Origin: an uncultured Pseudomonadota bacterium
Lineage (GTDB): Bacteria; Pseudomonadota; Gammaproteobacteria; Burkholderiales; Usitatibacteraceae
DNA: 10,068 nt
Reading direction: 5' to 3'
Assembly: GCA_937898635.1 (NCBI GenBank)
Contig: CALEJW010000098.1
Span: 1 to 10,068, forward strand
Of the stretch, positions 5,940 through 10,068 are shown in pieces; the first letter of the stretch is position 1; every line of letters starts with the position of its first letter. A model generated the notes under the pieces. The model saw only the letters and a list, made by a program, of their open reading frames with translations, made no database searches and had not been told where the DNA came from. The position numbers were made by a program, and so were the translations under genes.

Positions 5940-6977
5940 ATGGACCAGGGTGTCGCCTCCCCCGCCCTTCGCACCACCCGCATGAAGCTCGTGTGCCCCG
6001 CCGGCACGCCGCCCGCCCTCAAGGCCGCCGTGGACAACGGCGCCGACGACGTCTATCTCGGCTTCAAGGACGAGACCAACGCGCGCAACTTCGCCGGGCT
6101 CAACTTCGACGACCGCAGCCTGCGCGAAGGCATCGACTACGCGCACCGCAAGGGGGCGCAGGTGCTCGTGGCGCTCAACACCTACCCGCAGCCCGCGAGC
6201 TGGCGCAAGTGGCAGGCGGCCGTGGACCGCGCGGCGGAGCTCGGCGTGGACGCGATCATCGTCGCCGACGCGGGGCTCCTCGCCTATGCCGCGAAGACGC
6301 ACCCGGGCCTGCGCCTGCATCTTTCCGTGCAGGGCTCGGCCACCAGCCACGAGGCGATCGCCTTCTACCACGAGCACTTCGGCATCAAGCGCGCCGTGCT
6401 GCCGCGGGTGCTCTCGGTGGAGCAGGCCGAGAAGGTCGTCGCGCGCACGCCCGTGGAGATCGAGGTGTTCGGCTTCGGGAGCCTGTCGATCATGGTCGAG
6501 GGGCGCTGCGCGCTCTCCTCCTACGCCACGGGGGAGTCGCCCAACACCCACGGCGGGTGCTCGCCCGCGAAGGCGGTGCGCTGGCAGCCCACCCCCGGGG
6601 GCCTCGAGTCGCGGCTGGGGGGCGTGCTCATCGACCGCTTCGGCGAGGAGGACCACCCGGGCTATCCGACGCTCTGCCGCGGGCGCTTCGTGGTGAACGG
6701 CGACACCTACTACCCGTTCGAGGAGCCCACGAGCCTCAACACGCTGGAGCTCCTGCCGCGGCTGCAGGCGATGGGCGTGGCGGCGATCAAGATCGAGGGG
6801 CGCCAGCGCAGCCCCGTGTACGTGGAGACGGTGACGCGGGTCTGGCGCGAGGCGCTGGACGACTGCGCGAGGGAGCCGCAGCGCTTCCGCGTGAAGCCCG
6901 CGTGGCAGGAGGCGCTCGCCGGCATCTCCGAGGGCCGCCAGTGCACGCTCGGCGCCTACCACCGGCCGTGGAAATGA
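5940..6977 (+). CDS. ubiU: O2-independent ubiquinone hydroxylase subunit UbiU (U32 family)
   Basis: 345 aa. UbiU pairs with UbiV to hydroxylate the ubiquinone ring without O2. It is a cytoplasmic [4Fe-4S] protein of the peptidase U32 fold and is not thought to be a protease. It aligns with E. coli UbiU (331 aa, YhbU) throughout: 'LVCPAG', 'GADDVYLGFKDETNARNFAGLNF', 'SSYATGESPNT', 'EEPTSLNTLELLP', 'KIEGRQRSP.YV' and the end 'TLGAYHRPW'. Of the four Fe-S ligands of the E. coli protein (C169, C176, C193, C232), three are present as C190, C207 and C246. The first is Ser183, codon TCG in 'FGSLSIMVEGRC'. The start at 5940 has AGGGAG 10 bases upstream and gives a 14-residue extension over the E. coli N-terminus. 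Met15 (ATG 5982), which matches that N-terminus, has no ribosome site. It has its own FNR-type promoter, and ubiV follows after 11 bases. Confidence 0.95.
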   Translation: MDQGVASPALRTTRMKLVCPAGTPPALKAAVDNGADDVYLGFKDETNARNFAGLNFDDRSLREGIDYAHRKGAQVLVALNTYPQPASWRKWQAAVDRAAELGVDAIIVADAGLLAYAAKTHPGLRLHLSVQGSATSHEAIAFYHEHFGIKRAVLPRVLSVEQAEKVVARTPVEIEVFGFGSLSIMVEGRCALSSYATGESPNTHGGCSPAKAVRWQPTPGGLESRLGGVLIDRFGEEDHPGYPTLCRGRFVVNGDTYYPFEEPTSLNTLELLPRLQAMGVAAIKIEGRQRSPVYVETVTRVWREALDDCAREPQRFRVKPAWQEALAGISEGRQCTLGAYHRPWK

Positions 6978-6988
6978 GGGCGGACGCC

Positions 6989-7906
6989 ATGAAGACGATG
7001 AAGCTCGCCCTCGGCCCGCTCCTCTACTACTGGCCGAAAGAGACCGTGTTCGGCTTCTACCGCGACGCGGCCGGCTGGCCCGTGGACACCGTGTACCTCG
7101 GCGAGACCGTGTGCTCGCGCCGGCGGGAGTTGAGGCTCGAGGACTGGATCGCCATCGGCCGCGACCTCGCCCGCGCCGGCAAGGAAGTGGTGCTCTCCAC
7201 GGCGGAGCTGATCGAGAGCGACGCGGACCTGCGCGCGATGCACGCGGTGGCCGGCAACGGCGCCTTCCGCGTCGAGGCGAACGACATGGCCGCGGTGCGC
7301 GCGCTTGCGGGCAAGGTGCCTTTCGTGGCCGGGCCCTTCCTCAACGTCTACAACGCCGGCACGCTGCGGCTCCTCGCGGAACTCGGCGCGGCGCGCTGGG
7401 TGGCGCCGGTGGAGCTTTCGCGCGAGGGCGTCGCGGCGGTGGTGGCCGAGGCGCACGAGGGCATCGAGACGGAGGTCTTCGCCTACGGGCGGCTTCCGCT
7501 CGCGGTCTCGGCGCGCTGCTTCACGGCGCGCTACCACAACCTCACCAAGGACCACTGCGAGTTCCGCTGCCTCGAGAACCCCGAGGGCCTCGCGCTCGAC
7601 ACCCAGGAGGGCGAGCATTTCCTCGTGCTGAACGGCGTGCAGACGCAGTCGGCGGGCGTGCACAACCTCCTGCCCGTGCTGGACGAGGCGCGCGCGGCCG
7701 GCGCGGACCTGCTTCGCCTCTCCCCGCAGTCGCGGCACATGGGCGAGGTGGTCGCCGTCTTTCGCGAAGCCATCTCCGGGGCCCTCGCGCCGGACGCCGC
7801 GGCCACGCGCCTCGCGCCCCTCCTGCCCGCCGCCGCCTGCGACGGCTACTGGCACGCGACCGCCGGCAACAGGCTCCTGGGCGCGGGTTCGCGAGCCGAA
7901 AAATGA
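6989..7906 (+). CDS. ubiV: O2-independent ubiquinone hydroxylase subunit UbiV (U32 family)
   Basis: 305 aa, close to E. coli UbiV (292, YhbV). It is the partner of UbiU in O2-independent ring hydroxylation and carries a [4Fe-4S] cluster. All four ligand cysteines are present: C42 ('GETVCSRRR'), then C177, C190 and C194 in 'SARCFTARYHNLTKDHCEF' and the residues just after it, with the same 13- and 4-residue spacings as E. coli. Other family markers are 'LGPLLYYWPKETV', 'PFVAGPFLNVYNAGTL', 'FVLNG.QT'-like 'LVLNGVQTQSAG', 'RLSPQ' and 'CDGYW' near the end. ATG 6989 was chosen because GAGGG (6976-6980) lies 8 bases upstream. ATG 6974, in an ATGA overlap with the ubiU stop, and ATG 6998, which best matches the E. 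coli N-terminus, are alternatives. It is translationally close to ubiU and surely in the same transcript. Confidence 0.95.
   Translation: MKTMKLALGPLLYYWPKETVFGFYRDAAGWPVDTVYLGETVCSRRRELRLEDWIAIGRDLARAGKEVVLSTAELIESDADLRAMHAVAGNGAFRVEANDMAAVRALAGKVPFVAGPFLNVYNAGTLRLLAELGAARWVAPVELSREGVAAVVAEAHEGIETEVFAYGRLPLAVSARCFTARYHNLTKDHCEFRCLENPEGLALDTQEGEHFLVLNGVQTQSAGVHNLLPVLDEARAAGADLLRLSPQSRHMGEVVAVFREAISGALAPDAAATRLAPLLPAAACDGYWHATAGNRLLGAGSRAEK
7879..7898 (+). repeat. Left copy of a direct repeat flanking the second ubiT
   Basis: GGGCGCGGGTT followed directly by CGCGAGCCG, at the very end of ubiV. The same two blocks recur at 8399-8424, separated there by six extra bases (AGGTTT). The repeats bracket the ubiT gene and its ribosome site. 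Confidence 0.5.
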
Positions 7907-7908
7907 AC

Positions 7909-7937
7909 CTGACCCCATTTTCGATCTGTCCCCTTTG
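7909..7937 (+). repeat. Short tandem repeat CTGACCCCATTT / CTGTCCCCTTTG in the ubiV-ubiT gap
   Basis: Two 12-base units (7909-7920 and 7926-7937), 17 bases apart, agree at nine of 12 positions. It is the least GC-rich stretch of this gap. On the minus strand it reads GGGGACAG...GGGGTCAG, which recalls the short repeats scattered by REP-associated tyrosine transposases in betaproteobacteria (from memory). It may be a remnant of such an element. No transposase is in the window. Confidence 0.35.
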
Positions 7938-7952
7938 CCGAGGAGCCCCGCG

Positions 7953-8411
7953 ATGAAAGCCGCCGCGCGCCGCCTGCCCGCCCCGATCCGCGCGGTCGCC
8001 TCGCGGCTGCCGCGGATGCCCGCGTCGATCGCCTTCGCGACGGGCCTGAACCTCACGCTGCGGCGCAAGTTTCCCGCGGAGGTGATGGACCGGCTCGAAG
8101 GGCACACTTTCGCGATCGTCGTGGAGGACGCGGGCTTCGAGCTCCTCTTCCGCGTGCGCGGCCGGCGCTTCGTGCCGGTGGCGAAGGCCGAGGAGCCGGT
8201 GCTGCGCTTCCGCGCGGTCGCCTGGGACTACGCCGCGCTCGCCGCCCGCGAGGCCGATCCCGACACGCTCTTCTTCAACCGCCGCCTCGTGGTCGAGGGT
8301 GACACGGAAATCGCGCTCCTCGTGAAGAACACGCTGGACACGATCGACATCCCGCGCACGCGCTCGATCCTCAGGCGGGCGATGCGCGCGGTCGGGCCGG
8401 GCGCGGGTTAG
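7953..8411 (+). CDS. ubiT: Ubiquinone biosynthesis accessory factor UbiT (SCP2 domain)
   Basis: 152 aa. UbiT is the SCP2-fold lipid-binding partner of UbiU-UbiV, needed for anaerobic ubiquinone synthesis and thought to hold the prenylated intermediates. The SCP2 domain spans about 30-135. The diagnostic block 'ADPDTLFFNRRLVVEGDTE' (101-119), then 'LVKNTLDTID' (123-132), is almost the same as in E. coli UbiT (YhbT), so of the two SCP2 proteins here this is the orthodox one. The ATG at 7953 has a strong ribosome site, GAGGAG (7940-7945), 7 bases upstream. A TTG at 7935 would add six residues but lacks such a site. It lies 46 bases after ubiV with no terminator between and 12 bases before the decarboxylase gene. 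It is flanked by a short direct repeat. Confidence 0.92.
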   Translation: MKAAARRLPAPIRAVASRLPRMPASIAFATGLNLTLRRKFPAEVMDRLEGHTFAIVVEDAGFELLFRVRGRRFVPVAKAEEPVLRFRAVAWDYAALAAREADPDTLFFNRRLVVEGDTEIALLVKNTLDTIDIPRTRSILRRAMRAVGPGAG

Positions 8412-8424
8412 GTTTCGCGAGCCG
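8399..8424 (+). repeat. Right copy of a direct repeat flanking the second ubiT
   Basis: GGGCGCGGGTT, then AGGTTT, then CGCGAGCCG. Apart from the six-base insert it equals 7879-7898. It covers the end and stop codon of ubiT and the first base of the next gene's GTG start. Confidence 0.5.
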
Positions 8425-10046
8425 TGAAGACCACGATCGCGGCACGGCTCCTCGGCGCGCTGGAAGACGCCGGCGCCCGCGAGATCTTCGGCATCCCCGG
8501 CGACTTCGCCCTGCCCTTCTTCGACGCGGTCGAGGCCCACGGGCGGCTTCCCCTCTACACGCTCTCCCACGAGCCCAGCGTGGGCTTCGCGGCCGATGCC
8601 GCCGCGCGGATGCGCTGCGCGCCCTCGGTCGCCGCCGTGACCTACGGCGCGGGCGCCTTCAACGTGATGAACGCGGTGGCCTCGGCCTACGCGGAGAAGT
8701 CGCCCGTGGTGGTGATCTCCGGCGCGCCGGGGACGAACGAGCGCGGCTCGGGCCTGCTGCTGCACCACCAGGCGAAGACCCTCGACTCGCAGTTCGAGAT
8801 GTTCCGCCAGGTGAGCTGCGACCAGGCGCGGCTGGACGATCCGGCCACCGCGGGCGCGTCGATCGCACGGGTGCTCGCGAGCGCGCGGCGCTGCTCGCAG
8901 CCGGTTTACCTGGAACTGCCGCGCGACACCGTCGGCCGGGACTGCGCGCCGGTGCCGCCGGTGGCGCCGCAGGCCGTGGACCGCGAGGCGCTCGCGGCCT
9001 GCGCCGACGAGATCCTCGCGCGGCTCTCGGCCGCCGCCTCTCCCGTGCTCATGGTGGACGTGGAAGTGCGCCGCTTCGGGCTGGAGGAACGGGTGGCCGC
9101 GCTCGCCAGGCGCCTGGCCATCCCCGTGGTCACGAGCCTCATGGGACGCGGGCTCCTGGAGAACGCCGACGCGCCCCTCGTGGGCACCTACCTCGGCCTC
9201 GCCGGCACGCCGGAAGTCTCCGCGCTCGTGGAGGAGAGCGACGCGCTCCTGCTCCTGGGCGTGATCGTGTGCGACACCAACTTCGGCGTCTCCGCGCGCC
9301 GCGTGGACCTGCGCCGCGCGATCCAGGCGCTCGACGGGCGCGTGACGCTGGGCTTCCACACCTATCCCGACATTCCGCTCGCCTCCCTCGTCGAGGCGCT
9401 GCTCGAGCGCGCGCAGCCGCTCGCCAGCGCCAAGGCGCTCGCCCCCGTCGAGGCGCCGCGCGGCCTCGCCCGTGACGGCGGGGCCGTCTCGCCGCTCGAC
9501 GTCTCCCGCGCGCTGAACGACCTCATGGACGCGCACGGGCGCATGCCGGTGGCGACGGACGTGGGCGATTGCCTCTTCACGGCGATGGACCTCGTGCAGA
9601 CCGACCACGTCGCGCCCGGCTACTACGCGAGCATGGGCTTCGGCGTGCCGGCGGGCCTGGGCGTGCAGGCCGCGAGCGGACGGCGCCCCATCGTGCTCGT
9701 GGGCGACGGCGCGTTCCAGATGACGGGTCTCGAGCTGGGCCACTGCGCGCGCCACGGCTGGGACCCGATCGTGGTGGTGCTGAACAACGGCGGCTGGGGA
9801 ATGCTCTCCGCCTTCCGGCCGGACGCGGGCTACAACGCGCTGGGGACCTGGAACCTCGCCGCCGTGGCCGACGCGCTCGGCGGCGCGGGGCACCTCGTTC
9901 GCACGCGCGCGGAGCTCGCGCAGGCGCTCGAGTCCGCGATCGCGCAACCCGGGCGCTTCCACCTGCTCGACGTGCGCATCGCGCCGGGGGATCTCTCGCC
10001 TTCGCTTCGCCGCTTCGCCGACGCGGTGTCGCGGCTGAGCGCCTGA
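8424..10046 (+). CDS. ipdC: Thiamine-diphosphate 2-keto-acid decarboxylase, phenylpyruvate/indolepyruvate type
   Basis: 540 aa from GTG. It decarboxylates aromatic 2-keto acids (phenylpyruvate to phenylacetaldehyde, indolepyruvate to indoleacetaldehyde) with ThDP and Mg2+ in the cytoplasm. The sequence closely follows Azospirillum brasilense IpdC/PPDC (about 545 aa, from memory), for example 'GIPGDFALPFF', 'LSHEP.VGFAADAAAR', 'YAEKSPVVVISGAPGT' and 'GYYA.MGFGVPAG'. Visible catalytic residues are Asp27, Glu50 (cofactor activation) and the His114-His115 pair in 'LLLHHQ', which separates decarboxylases from acetolactate synthases. The ThDP motif runs from GDG (427-429) to NN (454-455). Where pyruvate decarboxylase has a catalytic Glu, this protein has Met460-Leu461, as I recall for the Azospirillum enzyme. 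It starts 12 bases after ubiT with only a weak ribosome site, so it is probably co-transcribed. The preferred substrate is inferred. Confidence 0.9.
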   Translation: MKTTIAARLLGALEDAGAREIFGIPGDFALPFFDAVEAHGRLPLYTLSHEPSVGFAADAAARMRCAPSVAAVTYGAGAFNVMNAVASAYAEKSPVVVISGAPGTNERGSGLLLHHQAKTLDSQFEMFRQVSCDQARLDDPATAGASIARVLASARRCSQPVYLELPRDTVGRDCAPVPPVAPQAVDREALAACADEILARLSAAASPVLMVDVEVRRFGLEERVAALARRLAIPVVTSLMGRGLLENADAPLVGTYLGLAGTPEVSALVEESDALLLLGVIVCDTNFGVSARRVDLRRAIQALDGRVTLGFHTYPDIPLASLVEALLERAQPLASAKALAPVEAPRGLARDGGAVSPLDVSRALNDLMDAHGRMPVATDVGDCLFTAMDLVQTDHVAPGYYASMGFGVPAGLGVQAASGRRPIVLVGDGAFQMTGLELGHCARHGWDPIVVVLNNGGWGMLSAFRPDAGYNALGTWNLAAVADALGGAGHLVRTRAELAQALESAIAQPGRFHLLDVRIAPGDLSPSLRRFADAVSRLSA

Positions 10047-10068
10047 TCCGCGCTACCGGCCGCCCTTG

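Noticed and set aside
5397..6962. 521-codon minus-strand open frame opposite the first ubiT paralogue and ubiU
   Set aside because: It crosses two good genes, the terminator and the promoter, has no domain, and shows shadow composition.
5940..7906. U32 proteins as collagenase-like secreted proteases
   Set aside because: There is no signal peptide, and the paired UbiU/UbiV Cys patterns with adjacent SCP2 genes match the ubiquinone proteins.
7919..7934. A third FNR-type box before the second ubiT (CGATCTGTCCCC shares GATCTGTC with the two boxes)
   Set aside because: The right half-site TCAA is missing and only about four of ten consensus positions match. The sequence is better explained by the CTGACCCC/CTGTCCCC repeat.
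7542..9962. 806-codon open frame on the minus strand opposite ubiT and the decarboxylase gene
   Set aside because: The product is rich in Arg, Ala, Gly, His and Glu with no recognisable domain. It is the usual antisense shadow of high-GC genes and overlaps well-identified enzymes.
8424..10046. Acetolactate synthase or benzoylformate decarboxylase as the identity of the last gene
   Set aside because: The His114-His115 pair, Asp27 and the whole-length resemblance to the Azospirillum phenylpyruvate decarboxylase fit a 2-keto-acid decarboxylase better.

Overview
The window is about 10 kb of very GC-rich DNA (roughly 70% by eye). It is almost fully coding, with strong third-position G/C bias, and carries no rRNA, tRNA, CRISPR array or transposase gene. 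The gene content (HemJ-type protoporphyrinogen oxidase, DsbD/ScsB-type reductase, stand-alone RlmL-type methyltransferase, the O2-independent ubiquinone genes ubiT/ubiU/ubiV, and an Azospirillum-like phenylpyruvate decarboxylase) fits a ubiquinone-using proteobacterium. Betaproteobacteria is most likely. The ubiUVT genes suggest it can respire without O2, for example by denitrification. Genus cannot be told from the sequence.

Layout. (1) 14-2816, minus strand: a two-gene unit for extracytoplasmic thiol chemistry, a DsbD/ScsB-like membrane reductase followed 16 bases later by a secreted single-Cys redoxin. (2) 2817-2888: a short divergent intergenic region with a candidate -10 box and a 17-bp inverted repeat. 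(3) 2889-5285, plus strand: hemJ, an rlmL-like 23S rRNA methyltransferase and a multi-pass membrane protein of unknown function. They are packed tightly, and the last gene appears to use a CTG start overlapping the previous stop. (4) 5286-10046, plus strand: a ubiquinone block. A divergent UbiT/SCP2 paralogue is closed by an intrinsic terminator, then ubiU and ubiV, then a second, orthodox ubiT, then a thiamine-diphosphate 2-keto-acid decarboxylase resembling phenylpyruvate/indolepyruvate decarboxylase.

How it fits together. UbiU and UbiV are U32-family Fe-S proteins that hydroxylate the ubiquinone ring without O2. UbiT is the SCP2-domain lipid-binding partner. The first ubiT paralogue and ubiU are each preceded by nearly the same FNR/Anr-type box (CTGATCTG[C/T]CTCAA), at the same distance from the same TAGCCT -10-like hexamer. 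This predicts low-oxygen activation of both units. The points most worth a second look are: two dissimilar UbiT proteins around one ubiUV pair; a Ser in place of one of the four expected Fe-S cysteines of UbiU; a phenylpyruvate decarboxylase directly downstream, which could consume phenylpyruvate if prephenate is the hydroxyl donor; and near-identical 20-nt direct repeats flanking the second ubiT, suggesting it is a separately acquired cassette.

There is no gene-free stretch over 300 bases. The last 22 bases (10047-10068) hold nothing recognisable.
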